Positions 18,252 through 26,661 are shown, counted from the stretch's first letter. The stretch is DNA of 64,000 nt from Clostridium sp. (GCF_022482905.1 NZ_JAKVOI010000001.1:2171958-2235957); one strand, 5' to 3'. Made by a program: numbers and translations. The notes: a model not told the origin generated them from the letters alone.

Positions 18252-18944
18252 ATGATTTATTCAACAGAAGTGGACAGAATGTGCTGCGTAGCTAAGGGCC
18301 CAAATCATGGACCAGCCCCAATTCCAGAAGAGGGAAAATGGGTTCAGGCTAGAGAAATCAAAGATATATCGGGATTGACTCATGGTGTGGGCTGGTGTGC
18401 TCCACAGCAGGGTGCATGCAAGCTGACTTTGAATGTTAAAGATGGTATTATACAGGAGGCCCTGATTGAAACCATAGGCTGTTCAGGTATGACTCATTCA
18501 GCTGCTATGGCATCTGAAATACTGCCTGGAAAAACTATACTTGAGGCGCTGAATACCGACCTTGTATGTGATGCCATAAATGTGGCAATGAGAGAATTAT
18601 TCCTCCAGATAGTCTATGGAAGATCTCAGACTGCCTTTTCAGAAGGTGGCCTTCCAATAGGGGCAGGCCTTGAAGATTTAGGTAAAGGACTGAGAAGCCA
18701 GGTAGGCACAATGTATGGAACAAATGCAAAGGGTACAAGATACCTTGAAATGGCAGAAGGTTATGTAAATCACATAGCCCTCGATAAAAACAACCAGGTG
18801 ATTGGTTATGAGTTCATAAGCCTCGGTAAAATGATGGACATGATTAAAAAAGGTACCGATCCTGCTGAAGCTGTCAAAAAAGCTACAGGTACATACGGAA
18901 GGTATGCTGAAGCTGCAAAAATTATAGATCCGAGAGAAGAATAG
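18252..18944 (+). CDS. IscU/NifU-like Fe-S scaffold paired with GGGtGRT protein
   Basis: 230 residues. The middle resembles the NifU/IscU fold, with scaffold-type cysteines in VGWCAPQQGACKL and in ETIGCSGMTHSAAMASEIL. This family is annotated as an iron-sulfur assembly scaffold and is almost always followed by a GGGtGRT gene, as here 22 bases on. It is longer than classical IscU (about 130 residues), with extra N- and C-terminal segments. AAAGGAGAT sets the ATG. A small hairpin (ATTGGGA/TCCCAGT, 18174-18196) lies in the leader. The precise client is unknown. Confidence 0.75.
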   Translation: MIYSTEVDRMCCVAKGPNHGPAPIPEEGKWVQAREIKDISGLTHGVGWCAPQQGACKLTLNVKDGIIQEALIETIGCSGMTHSAAMASEILPGKTILEALNTDLVCDAINVAMRELFLQIVYGRSQTAFSEGGLPIGAGLEDLGKGLRSQVGTMYGTNAKGTRYLEMAEGYVNHIALDKNNQVIGYEFISLGKMMDMIKKGTDPAEAVKKATGTYGRYAEAAKIIDPREE

Positions 18945-18966
18945 AAGATAGGAGGAATAAATTATT

Positions 18967-19968
18967 ATGGCATTATTTGAAAGTTATGAAAGAAGAATAG
19001 ATCAGATCATACCCGTGTTAAAAAAATATGGTATCAATTCAATAGAAGAAGCCAAAGCTGTCTGTGATGAAAAAGGTATAGATGCTTACAATATAGTTAA
19101 GGGTGTTCAGCAGATTTGCTTTGAAAATGCCTGTTGGGCATATACAGTAGGTGCCGCAATAGCTATAAAGAAAGGCTGTACTAAAGCTGCCGAGGCCGCT
19201 GAAGCCATAGGAGAGGGACTTCAGGCATTTTGTATACCAGGATCTGTTGCAGATGACAGAAAAGTAGGATTAGGTCACGGAAATTTGGCTGCAATGCTTT
19301 TAAGAGAAAATACCAAGTGTTTTGCATTTCTTGCCGGACATGAATCCTTTGCTGCTGCCGAAGGTGCCATAGGTCTTGCAAATTCAGCCAACAAAGTAAG
19401 AAAAGAGCCTCTCAGGGTTATATTAAATGGACTTGGAAAGGATGCCGCTTTTATAATATCAAGAATTAACGGCTTTACCTACGTTCAGACTAAATTTGAC
19501 TATTACACCGGCAAACTCCAAATAGTCAAAGAAACAGCCTATTCAGACGGAGAAAGATCAAAAGTAAGATGTTATGGTGCAGATGATGTTAGAGAGGGTG
19601 TTGCAATAATGCATCATGAGGGTGTGGATGTATCCATAACCGGCAACTCAACCAACCCGACAAGATTTCAGCATCCAGTTGCAGCAACATATAAAAAGGA
19701 ATGTTTTGCCCTCGGCAAAAAATATTTTTCAGTTGCTTCAGGTGGTGGTACAGGCAGAACTCTTCATCCGGACAATATGGCTGCCGGCCCTGCTTCCTAT
19801 GGAATGACAGATACTATGGGAAGAATGCATTCCGATGCCCAATTTGCGGGATCATCATCGGTTCCAGCCCATGTTGAAATGATGGGACTCATAGGAATGG
19901 GCAACAATCCTATGGTTGGAGCTTCCGTTGCAGTAGCTGTTGCTGTCGAAGAAGCCATGTCAAAATAA
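18967..19968 (+). CDS. GGGtGRT family protein
   Basis: 333 residues. Named for its glycine-rich signature, here GGGTGRTLHPDNMAAGP near residue 258, followed by SYGMTDTMGRMHSDAQF. Other features are a cysteine/glycine-rich N-terminal half (VQQICFENACWAYTVGAA, IPGSVADDRKVGLGHG) and HHEGVDVSITGNSTNPTRF. It is strictly paired with the IscU-like gene upstream and shares its transcript (AGGAGG site). Its function is not established; the partnership suggests a metal- or Fe-S-linked enzyme of anaerobes. Confidence 0.75.
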   Translation: MALFESYERRIDQIIPVLKKYGINSIEEAKAVCDEKGIDAYNIVKGVQQICFENACWAYTVGAAIAIKKGCTKAAEAAEAIGEGLQAFCIPGSVADDRKVGLGHGNLAAMLLRENTKCFAFLAGHESFAAAEGAIGLANSANKVRKEPLRVILNGLGKDAAFIISRINGFTYVQTKFDYYTGKLQIVKETAYSDGERSKVRCYGADDVREGVAIMHHEGVDVSITGNSTNPTRFQHPVAATYKKECFALGKKYFSVASGGGTGRTLHPDNMAAGPASYGMTDTMGRMHSDAQFAGSSSVPAHVEMMGLIGMGNNPMVGASVAVAVAVEEAMSK

Positions 19969-19977
19969 TATTATATA

Positions 19978-20013
19978 AAAAAGTTCTGCATTATGTACCC
20001 TGCAGAACTTTTT
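19978..20013. terminator. Bidirectional terminator
   Basis: Stem AAAAAGTTCTGCA/TGCAGAACTTTTT with a 10-base loop, between the converging GGGtGRT and MEDS-like genes. Each side supplies a T-run to the other strand. Confidence 0.9.
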
Positions 20014-20021
20014 CATGAAAT

Positions 20022-20576
20022 TTAAACACCAAGCAATCCTTTAGAATTTACCAGCCTGTTCTTGTACAATCTATAAGAATGACTTTCATAGGATTTCTCC
20101 ATAATTTCATCATCTATAATTCTTTTCTCATCCAAATAATCTTCAAAATCGTATGTACATATCACAGATGTCCTTGTATTCGAAATAAGTCTTGTAATAT
20201 CAAAATCAATTTTCAGGAAATCTTCTTTAGATGTATGGGATATCAAATAAGCTACATCTATTATGAAACTCAACCCCTTAAATCCTCTCTTTACAATTTC
20301 ATTTTCACATTTCAAAAGTTTTTCCTTGATTTCATTTTTACTTAAGGAATTGTAGATATTAATCATCCTACAAACATCTGAAATTTGCAAGCTGTTGTTT
20401 TTATTTATTTCAGTAAAGCCCTTAATATTACTATATAATTTATCATCAACAATTAGGTATATAAAATTTCCTTCTTCTATACATAATTTTATATATTGGC
20501 ACATACTTACATATAGATGTTCCAATCCAAAATAGTAGAATGAAGAGTGACATCCAAAAACGTTTTTATTTCTCAT
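20022..20576 (-). CDS. MEDS/DcmR-like sensory domain protein
   Basis: 184 residues. Begins HSSFYYFGLEHLYVSMCQYIK split over about 9-29, then a RecA-like alternation of strands and helices (NFIYLIVDDKLYSN, LSFIIDVAYLISH, TSVICTYD). This pattern matches the MEDS domain, found in DcmR-type regulators and next to histidine kinases. There is no DNA-binding or kinase domain, so it may be a stand-alone signalling partner. The start is ambiguous among three codons; the ATG here has GAGG 9 bases upstream. It is monocistronic. Confidence 0.55.
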   Translation of the reverse strand: MRNKNVFGCHSSFYYFGLEHLYVSMCQYIKLCIEEGNFIYLIVDDKLYSNIKGFTEINKNNSLQISDVCRMINIYNSLSKNEIKEKLLKCENEIVKRGFKGLSFIIDVAYLISHTSKEDFLKIDFDITRLISNTRTSVICTYDFEDYLDEKRIIDDEIMEKSYESHSYRLYKNRLVNSKGLLGV

Positions 20577-20851
20577 AATCATTATCCTCACAATTAAATT
20601 TATTATTTATATTCTACATAATATTTAAATATTCCTCTTAATATTAATTAAATCCAATTAAAAATTTCTTTCATTTATCACTATATTATATTATTTTTAT
20701 CCTCTTTTAGAGCATATACTGTATATTTAGACATTTCACTGTAACAACATAATACTATATACTAATCAATATATGCATCTAATATAATTATACTACATAT
20801 TGCCATTAATTTCCATAAAAAATTTTTTTATAGGATATTTGGGATTATCAC
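20577..20851. other. AT-rich intergenic region, no gene seen
   Basis: About 275 bases between the MEDS-like gene and the tRNA promoter. It is very AT-rich, with no ORF preceded by a ribosome-binding site and no strong hairpin. It presumably holds the MEDS gene promoter. Confidence 0.6.
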
Positions 20852-20880
20852 TTGACGGAAAATGTCATCTATGATATTAT
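20852..20880 (+). promoter_or_regulatory. Sigma-A promoter of tRNA-Leu(CAA)
   Basis: TTGACG (20852-20857), a 17-base spacer, and TATTAT (20875-20880). Confidence 0.75.
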
Positions 20881-20916
20881 ACTTTTGTTGCTTGTTAAGA
20901 TGATTTAAACGATTAT

Positions 20917-21001
20917 GCCGATGTGATGGAATTGGCAGACTTGCTTGACTCAAAATCAAGTGTCTTCGGGCGTGTCGGTTCGAATCCGACCATCGGCACC
21001 A
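20917..21001 (+). tRNA. tRNA-Leu (anticodon CAA), CCA encoded
   Basis: 85 bases, class II. Acceptor GCCGATG/CATCGGC, discriminator A, CCA encoded. Anticodon arm CTTGA-CTCAAAA-TCAAG gives CAA, reading UUG. The T-arm contains GGTTCGAATCC. Confidence 0.95.
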
Positions 21002-21007
21002 AAAGTT

Positions 21008-21048
21008 AAAAACCCTTGAAGTCATTTATAAATGATTTCAAGGGTTTA
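21008..21048 (+). terminator. Terminator of tRNA-Leu(CAA)
   Basis: Stem AAACCCTTGAA/TTCAAGGGTTT with additional pairing inside the loop (TCATTTATAAATGA), shortly after the tRNA and followed by TATTGTTG. Confidence 0.75.
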
Positions 21049-21070
21049 TTGTTGTTATATATAAAATTAA

Positions 21071-21105
21071 AACCGCAGGACGGGTTGTTTTCCCATCTTG
21101 CAGTT
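21071..21105 (-). terminator. Terminator of the etf/FAD-dehydrogenase operon
   Basis: 14-bp stem (AACTGCAAGATGGG with CCCGTCCTGCGGTT on the minus strand, one mismatch), followed by TTTTAATTTTA. It begins 6 bases after the dehydrogenase stop codon. Confidence 0.85.
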
Positions 21106-21110
21106 AATGT

Positions 21111-22499
21111 CTAATCTAATATATCTCCAGAATTGAGGATTCCATTTGGATCAAAGACTTTCTTTATCCCATCCATAATTTCAATTTCCTTATTGCTGAA
21201 TTGAAGGTTCATATGTTTTTTTCTCGTCTTTCCTGTTCCGTGTTCGGCCGTAACAGTTCCTCCATATTTTATAGCAGTTTCATACATCTTCTCTTTGAGT
21301 TCTTCATAATAAGCAGGCAGCTGTCCATTATCACCCATGATAAAATTGTGAATATTTCCGTCTGCTATGTGTCCAAGAGATACTATGGAATTTTCATATT
21401 GCTCCGCAAACTCGGCCACATCATCAAGAAAATCAGGCACGGATGACGGCGGAACCGCTATATCAAGTGCATCTGCTATATTGTCCCTATATGGTCCATA
21501 GGCATTGCTCCTTATTTCCAATATATGCCTTTGTTCTTTAGGTGTCTCTGCTATAATACTGTCTACAGCACCATTTTTTTCACATATATCCACGATCTTC
21601 TCACTATTGGCATAGAGTTCATCTTCATTAGCTGCATCAATTATAAATATCAGATCCACGGAACCTTTTGAAGCGGGCCAGACAGTATCCAGCTGCTCTG
21701 CAGATTTATTGGCAATAATTCTGTCCATATACTCTACTGCCAGCGGTGTAATCCCTTCCTGTATTACATCAGGTACTGAATCACAAGCTTCTCTCCTCGT
21801 GTTGAATGAAACTATAAGTGTACCTGAATACTGGCTTCTAGCATAAAGCCTCAATGTAACTTCAGTTACAATTCCAAGAGTACCTTCACTTGAAATTATC
21901 ATATTGAGCAGATCATATCCCATATTGTTCTTAAGAAGCTTTCCACCGGCCTTTATTATTTCTCCCGTAGGAAGAACTACCTCCAGTTCCTTGATATGAT
22001 TCCTCATGACTCCGTGTTTTACAGCTCTTGTACCTCCGGCATTGGTTACTACCATTCCTCCAACCTGTGCACCTTCATCTCCAGGATGTATAGGAAAGAA
22101 TAGTTTTCCCTGCTTGTTGAGAACTTCGAGAAGCTGTGCAAGAGTAACCCCTGCCTGGACAGTAATCATCAAATTCTTTTCATCCAGATCAACAACTTTG
22201 TTTAATCTCTCCAATGATAAAATTATGGAAGGCTTGGTAGGTATGGCTCCACCGACAACTCCCGTACCTCCACCTCTTACAGTTACAGGTACAAGTGCTT
22301 CATTAGCATACTTGAGTATATCCGATATCTGCCCTGCTGATTCAGGCTTGACCACTATACAGTTTTCCGATGCACTCGGTCGGAGAAGTGGTTCAGTCTC
22401 ATCATAAAGATATCCTTGAATATGAGACAGATCACTTGTAACCCAATCATCTCCCACAATTTTCTTTAGATTATTTTCAACTACATTAATTTCCAACAT
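21111..22499 (-). CDS. FAD-linked 2-hydroxyacid dehydrogenase (GlcD/LctD family)
   Basis: 462 residues. An N-terminal PCMH-type FAD-binding domain shows VPVTVRGGGTGVVGGAIPT, FFPIHPGDEGAQVGGMV and ISSEGTLGIVTEVTL. The C-terminal FAD oxidase domain has GHIADGNIHNF and TAEHGTGKTRKKHM. With EtfB and EtfA in the same operon it matches the lactate dehydrogenase/Etf complex of Acetobacterium, in which NAD-dependent lactate oxidation is driven by co-oxidising ferredoxin. The family also oxidises glycolate, 2-hydroxyglutarate and other 2-hydroxy acids, so the substrate is open. The upstream T-box argues for a link to amino-acid, probably leucine, metabolism. No lactate permease gene is adjacent. Confidence 0.88.
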   Translation of the reverse strand: MLEINVVENNLKKIVGDDWVTSDLSHIQGYLYDETEPLLRPSASENCIVVKPESAGQISDILKYANEALVPVTVRGGGTGVVGGAIPTKPSIILSLERLNKVVDLDEKNLMITVQAGVTLAQLLEVLNKQGKLFFPIHPGDEGAQVGGMVVTNAGGTRAVKHGVMRNHIKELEVVLPTGEIIKAGGKLLKNNMGYDLLNMIISSEGTLGIVTEVTLRLYARSQYSGTLIVSFNTRREACDSVPDVIQEGITPLAVEYMDRIIANKSAEQLDTVWPASKGSVDLIFIIDAANEDELYANSEKIVDICEKNGAVDSIIAETPKEQRHILEIRSNAYGPYRDNIADALDIAVPPSSVPDFLDDVAEFAEQYENSIVSLGHIADGNIHNFIMGDNGQLPAYYEELKEKMYETAIKYGGTVTAEHGTGKTRKKHMNLQFSNKEIEIMDGIKKVFDPNGILNSGDILD

Positions 22500-22511
22500 T
22501 TACACTCCAAT

Positions 22512-23510
22512 CTAACAGTTGCTTATTTGTAAACTGCCTTGCTTTATTTTATTTATTAAATCAGGAATAACCTTGTATATATCATCTACTATTCCATAAT
22601 CAGCTACATTGAATATTGGAGCTGATGGATCCGTATTGATTGCCACTATGAAATCAGATTCTTTCATTCCTGCAATATGCTGCGGAGCTCCAGAAATTCC
22701 ACAAGCTATATATACTTTTGGTTTAACCCTGTTTCCACTGTATCCGACCTGGAACTCCTTGGATATGAATCCATCATCCACGATTTCCCGGGTAGCACCA
22801 ACCAACCCGCCCAGCAGATCTGCCAATTCCTTGATCATGCTCATATCTTCAGCCTTTTTCAATCCTTTTCCTGCCGCAACAACTACATTGGCATCGGATA
22901 TATCCACATCCTGTGCCTTCAGTTCATCCAATACCTCCACAAGCCTGTTTCCCGATTTTATTGGCTCTATAGAAACAACCTCACCCTTGTTTTCATCATT
23001 TCTAGGGCTTTCATCGAACTCCTTATACCTCACCGTAGCCATCTGCGGATAGGTGTCTGTCTTTATATGGGCCAGTATATTTTCACTGAAAGCAGGTCTT
23101 ATCTGAACAAGTTTTCCATCCTCATCTATTTCCAATCCTGTACAATCTGCCGTCAATCCGGTTTTCAGGGCTGCTGCCAGCCTGGGTGCTATAGATCTTC
23201 CAAGGGTTGTTGCACCAATAAGACATATTTCAGGTTTGATCTTTTTTATGAGATCTTCCAAATTTGCTTCATAAATCAGCTCTTCCGGCTGGTTAAATGC
23301 ATCATCAGCTGAATAAAATACCTTGTCGGCACCTCTGTATATCAGCTCCTCGGGTTTCATGCCTTCAGGTCCCAAAAGCACACTGTAAACAGGAGAATTC
23401 AATTTATCTGCAAGCTGTCTTGCCTTGCCAATTAATTCATAGCTTACCTTATGGATTTTTCCCTTTTTCTGCTCAGCAAACACGAGTATACCTTTATATT
23501 CTTTATTCAT
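22512..23510 (-). CDS. etfA: Electron transfer flavoprotein, alpha subunit
   Basis: 332 residues. The C-terminal FAD-binding domain is intact: GYSGNRVKPKVYIACGISG, QHIAGMKESDFIVAINTD and PIFNVADYGIVDD. It passes electrons between EtfB and the FAD dehydrogenase encoded next. It lacks the N-terminal ferredoxin-like extension that some lactate-type EtfA proteins carry, which distinguishes it from the longer LctC form. It lies 1 base after etfB, with the ribosome-binding site inside the etfB end. Confidence 0.95.
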   Translation of the reverse strand: MNKEYKGILVFAEQKKGKIHKVSYELIGKARQLADKLNSPVYSVLLGPEGMKPEELIYRGADKVFYSADDAFNQPEELIYEANLEDLIKKIKPEICLIGATTLGRSIAPRLAAALKTGLTADCTGLEIDEDGKLVQIRPAFSENILAHIKTDTYPQMATVRYKEFDESPRNDENKGEVVSIEPIKSGNRLVEVLDELKAQDVDISDANVVVAAGKGLKKAEDMSMIKELADLLGGLVGATREIVDDGFISKEFQVGYSGNRVKPKVYIACGISGAPQHIAGMKESDFIVAINTDPSAPIFNVADYGIVDDIYKVIPDLINKIKQGSLQISNC

Positions 23511-23511
23511 G

Positions 23512-24321
23512 TTAAACCTCCACCTCCAAAATCTTCTTTTTCATAAACAAACTTATAAGTTCTTCCTCTGCCCTTTCAGAGTCCTGCTGCCTGTATATTT
23601 TACCCTGTCTCTTTTCTATCTGAGGCACTTCTATTTTCTTGACTTTTGTAGGTGAACCCTTGAATCCAACAGTATCATTATCCAGATATTCCTTTAAATC
23701 CTCAAACTTTATAACTTTTATTTCCGCTTTTCTTGCTTTCATTTTATCTTTGAATGAAGGCAGTCTTGGTTGATTTATGTCCTTTGTAACTGTAATCAGC
23801 CCGGGCAGTTTTATATTTTTCAAATAGGTTCCTTCCCATATTTCCGAGCAGACCTTTATACTGCCCTCACCTACATCTGTAATTTTGCTTATATAGCTTG
23901 CATGCGGTACGTCTAAAAATTCAGCAACTTCTGGTCCAATCTGTCCTGTGTCACCATCTACGGTTTTCTCTCCAGCAATTATCAAACTGCAGTTGCCAAT
24001 TTTCTTAATGGCGCTTGCCAGTATAAATGACGTAGCTTTTGTATCCGATCCTCCAAATTTTGCATCGCTGACCAATATTCCCTCATCAGCTCCCCTTGCA
24101 ATACATTCCTTCAAAGCCTGTTCTGCATTTGGTGGTCCCATACTTATGGCTGTAACTTTAGCATCAATTTTTTCACTTATTTGAACTGCAGCTTCAAGTG
24201 CATTCAAGTCAAATGGATTGATTTCTGTTCCGGCAGACTTTCTGTCCACCACTCCCTTTTCTCTATCAAATTTTACTCTTTCCATATCTGGAACTTGTTT
24301 AATCAAGACCACAATATTCAT
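23512..24321 (-). CDS. etfB: Electron transfer flavoprotein, beta subunit
   Basis: 269 residues, first gene of the operon. It shows IVVLIKQVPDMERVKFD, NPFDLNALEAAVQ and the AGEKTVDGDTGQIGPEVAEFL loop, whose DGDTGQ form is typical of Etfs able to bind NAD(H) and bifurcate electrons. The ATG is chosen because AGGTGA lies 7 bases upstream; a TTG one codon earlier is also possible. The 110 bases before it hold only a small hairpin (GGTATG/CATACC, 24357-24372) after the T-box terminator. Confidence 0.95.
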   Translation of the reverse strand: MNIVVLIKQVPDMERVKFDREKGVVDRKSAGTEINPFDLNALEAAVQISEKIDAKVTAISMGPPNAEQALKECIARGADEGILVSDAKFGGSDTKATSFILASAIKKIGNCSLIIAGEKTVDGDTGQIGPEVAEFLDVPHASYISKITDVGEGSIKVCSEIWEGTYLKNIKLPGLITVTKDINQPRLPSFKDKMKARKAEIKVIKFEDLKEYLDNDTVGFKGSPTKVKKIEVPQIEKRQGKIYRQQDSERAEEELISLFMKKKILEVEV

Positions 24322-24439
24322 CAACTATTCACCTATCCCTTTTATGAATTTGAATTGGTATGCTATCATACCTCTCTTCTATATTATAAATACAAGTTCT
24401 CATCTTAATTTTATGAATTCATCTCCTAAAATTGGGTAT

Positions 24440-24674
24440 AAAAAAAACAGATTCTTTTCGCTGGGGCGAAAAATCTGCCGCGGTACCACCCAATTTTTTA
24501 CTTAATTAACATAACGGCTCTCTACAGCCGGCACAGTCTACTTACAATTCAACCTGCAGTTCCAGGATGAGTTTCAATACGCGTACCTACAGGGCTTGCA
24601 CCATTTTCCTGCTCTCTTCAAAGTATGTCACATATCTACTTGATCCTGTCATAACCTCTATCTTTATTTATTAA
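24440..24674 (-). promoter_or_regulatory. T-box leader of the etfBA/FAD-dehydrogenase operon (probably Leu)
   Basis: On the minus strand the T-box core GGGTGGTACCGCG lies at 24479-24491. It is followed by the terminator CAGATT/AATCTG with internal TTCGC-CCCA-GCGAA and eight T. Stem I is visible: bottom helix CAGGAT/ATCCTG (24643-24648 with 24563-24568), an AGTAG/GAA loop-E pair, and an upper helix ATATGTG/CGCGTAT. Next to the bottom helix the specifier reads CTC (Leu) at 24569-24571, followed by A. Counting from the GAA instead gives ACT (Thr). The bulge TGGT matches discriminator A, as in both tRNA-Leu genes of this window, favouring Leu. Uncharged tRNA should switch the operon on. Confidence 0.92.
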
Positions 24675-24679
24675 AAACA

Positions 24680-24708
24680 AGTCTACTATAAATTTAAATC
24701 AATGTCAA
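24680..24708 (-). promoter_or_regulatory. Promoter of the T-box operon
   Basis: On the minus strand TTGACA (24703-24708), a 17-base spacer, and TAGACT (24680-24685), just upstream of the T-box transcript. Confidence 0.8.
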
Positions 24709-24726
24709 TAAATATTCACAAATTTT

Positions 24727-25410
24727 TCAAAAATTCATCTTTTTTACACTGCCCATCTGGAAATGGCTTCCTATTTTAGTTTCACCGAGACAATATGAGC
24801 ATATTGAAGAAGGCATGGTAAATCTCAGACGTTTCCCATTAAAATTCTCAATTTCCGGATAATATTTTAAATTCATTCCCAATTCAAAAGAACCCTGGCC
24901 TGTTATTCCATTTACGAATATAATCTTAGCTCTCGGATTTGCCTGTTTTACGTGAAAGGAAAACACCTCCCTCTCAGCCTGTGAAACTATATCTCCCTTG
25001 GTTATAACTACAATGTCTGCAAATTTAAGCATGGGTCCTATTTTCTTCGGTGTATTTATTCCGGATAGGCAGTCTATGACACAAACCGAAGGAATCTCTT
25101 TGATATGTGGCGAACATCTATTGCACAGACCGGCACTTTCAGTTATGAGATAATCAAATTTTTTGTCAAATCCCCATTTTACACAGTCTTCTATATTACT
25201 TACATAAAAGTGATCCGGACATAATCCACCGGAAATTCCGACTTTAACGTCAACTTCGGCCTTTCTGTACAGGTCATCATCATAGGTAGAAAGGCAGTCG
25301 AATTTTACTACGCCTACATTGAATTTCATATGTTTCAAATTGTCTATAGTTTTTAAAATAACCGATGTTTTTCCAGAAGAAGGCGGTCCCGCAACTGTTA
25401 TCAATTTCAA
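24727..25410 (-). CDS. HypB/UreG-like SIMIBI GTPase, substrate unknown
   Basis: 227 residues. Walker A is GPPSSGKTSVILKT at the N-terminus, a switch-I-like aspartate lies in VVKFDCLSTYDDD, and the guanine-specificity region is VVITKGD. The switch II region carries a CxxC pair (ESAGLCNRCSPH), and the C-terminus has SSICSYCLGETKIGSHFQMG. HypB, UreG and CooC relatives load nickel into enzymes, so metal delivery is a reasonable guess. No nickel enzyme adjoins it, however. It is encoded 16 bases after the ABC ATPase with a TTG start, and the two probably act together. Confidence 0.7.
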   Translation of the reverse strand: MKLITVAGPPSSGKTSVILKTIDNLKHMKFNVGVVKFDCLSTYDDDLYRKAEVDVKVGISGGLCPDHFYVSNIEDCVKWGFDKKFDYLITESAGLCNRCSPHIKEIPSVCVIDCLSGINTPKKIGPMLKFADIVVITKGDIVSQAEREVFSFHVKQANPRAKIIFVNGITGQGSFELGMNLKYYPEIENFNGKRLRFTMPSSICSYCLGETKIGSHFQMGSVKKMNF

Positions 25411-25426
25411 CTGTATCTCTTCCCTT

Positions 25427-26467
25427 CTAATTTTTATATTTAAAATACTTTCCTATATCAAAGTCTATTATTTCTCCATCCCTCAGCCTATTCCTTATTT
25501 CCAGTAATTTATTGTCAATGTATTCAAGCGGCACTAAATTTTTTTTCTCATCTTTTCCTATTTTTATAACCTTGTATATACCTCCATTTTTTATTACGAT
25601 TCTAGTATTTCCCATAAGTGCCAGAATAGGATCATGAGTGGACATGAAAATAATTTTATCCTTTTTTAGGAGCGTTTCAATTGCCTTTTTGCGATCAATT
25701 CCCGCATTTTCTATCTCATCAATCAATATTATTGGTGACCTGCTTAGCAGTGCCGTATCGGCAATCATAAGAGCTCTCGACTGACCACCGCTCAGCTGTG
25801 TTACCGCAGCATCCTTTGAAAACTTCTCTCCTGCAAGGTCATTTGCACACTCTATTATGGATTCTACAGTCTCACCGGCATTGTATATCATCCGGCTTTC
25901 TGCATGCATTTTAATAAATTCTTCCACAGTAACATCCATTATGAAATTCATATTCTGAGATAGCTGTGCAACTATTTTATTGTCCATGCAGAACCTGTCC
26001 TTCTCTTCAGGTACTTTCCCGTTTACAAGTATTTGTCTTCCTGTAGGTGTATCCCTTTGTGCAAGGCACTCTATGTCTTCCAACAATCTGCTCTTTCCAG
26101 ATCCCGTACGTCCAACTATACAAACTACCTGCCCACATTCAAATGTCAACTCCAGTTCTTCTCTTTTCCCCGATTTGTCGTGTCCTCCTATTACGGTTAG
26201 AGATCTGATATTGAAGTTGTTCATGTATTTTATTTCATTCATTTTTTGGACAAAATCAGTAAAGTAGTATAAGATCTGACTTCTGCTGTAACCCATGTTT
26301 TCCAGATATATTTCATTCAAACCTTCCGATATCTCCCTGGCTGTCATTGAAATATCAATATTGTCAACCCCTATGGATGTAAAAAAATCTTTTATATTGG
26401 GATACTCACCCAGAAGATCTTCTATTTTGACATCGATTATATAATTTTTATCAATTAGATCCTTCAT
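25427..26467 (-). CDS. Soluble ABC ATPase with an N-terminal DUF1858-like domain
   Basis: 346 residues. Residues about 8-75 (VKIEDLLGEYPNIKDFFTS, EISEGLNEIYLENMGYSR) resemble the DUF1858 fold. An ABC nucleotide-binding domain follows: Walker A GRTGSGKSRLLE, Q-loop VAQLSQNM, signature LSGGQSRALM, Walker B PIILIDEIENAG, switch histidine FMSTHDP. There are no membrane segments and no permease gene nearby, so this is not an ordinary importer. It is co-transcribed with the GTPase. A role in metallo-enzyme maturation or repair is possible but unproven. Confidence 0.7.
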   Translation of the reverse strand: MKDLIDKNYIIDVKIEDLLGEYPNIKDFFTSIGVDNIDISMTAREISEGLNEIYLENMGYSRSQILYYFTDFVQKMNEIKYMNNFNIRSLTVIGGHDKSGKREELELTFECGQVVCIVGRTGSGKSRLLEDIECLAQRDTPTGRQILVNGKVPEEKDRFCMDNKIVAQLSQNMNFIMDVTVEEFIKMHAESRMIYNAGETVESIIECANDLAGEKFSKDAAVTQLSGGQSRALMIADTALLSRSPIILIDEIENAGIDRKKAIETLLKKDKIIFMSTHDPILALMGNTRIVIKNGGIYKVIKIGKDEKKNLVPLEYIDNKLLEIRNRLRDGEIIDFDIGKYFKYKN

Positions 26468-26661
26468 GAAATCTCCACCTTGGAATCAATAATTTATACA
26501 TTATTATACTATTAAATTGTACTAATTGAAAGTATGTATGAGAAACATTCGTAAAATATCCTATATTTTTTTGATAAAGTTTCATTTTATACATAACATC
26601 AATACTGTACACATAAAAATATATGGTATAAAATTAATTTTCGAATTTGGAGATGATATTA

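Noticed and set aside
20828-21025. Minus-strand ORF across tRNA-Leu(CAA)
   Set aside because: It is the complement of the tRNA gene and its flanks, not a protein gene.
24325-24440. Possible 24-codon leader peptide between the T-box terminator and etfB
   Set aside because: An ATG-initiated frame exists, but the AGGAG motif is about 19 bases away, too far for a normal start. No codon bias suggests attenuation, and the T-box already explains control.
22006-24505. Long antisense ORFs across etfA, etfB and the dehydrogenase
   Set aside because: Low-complexity translations rich in Ser, Phe and Cys, typical of shadows of AT-rich genes.
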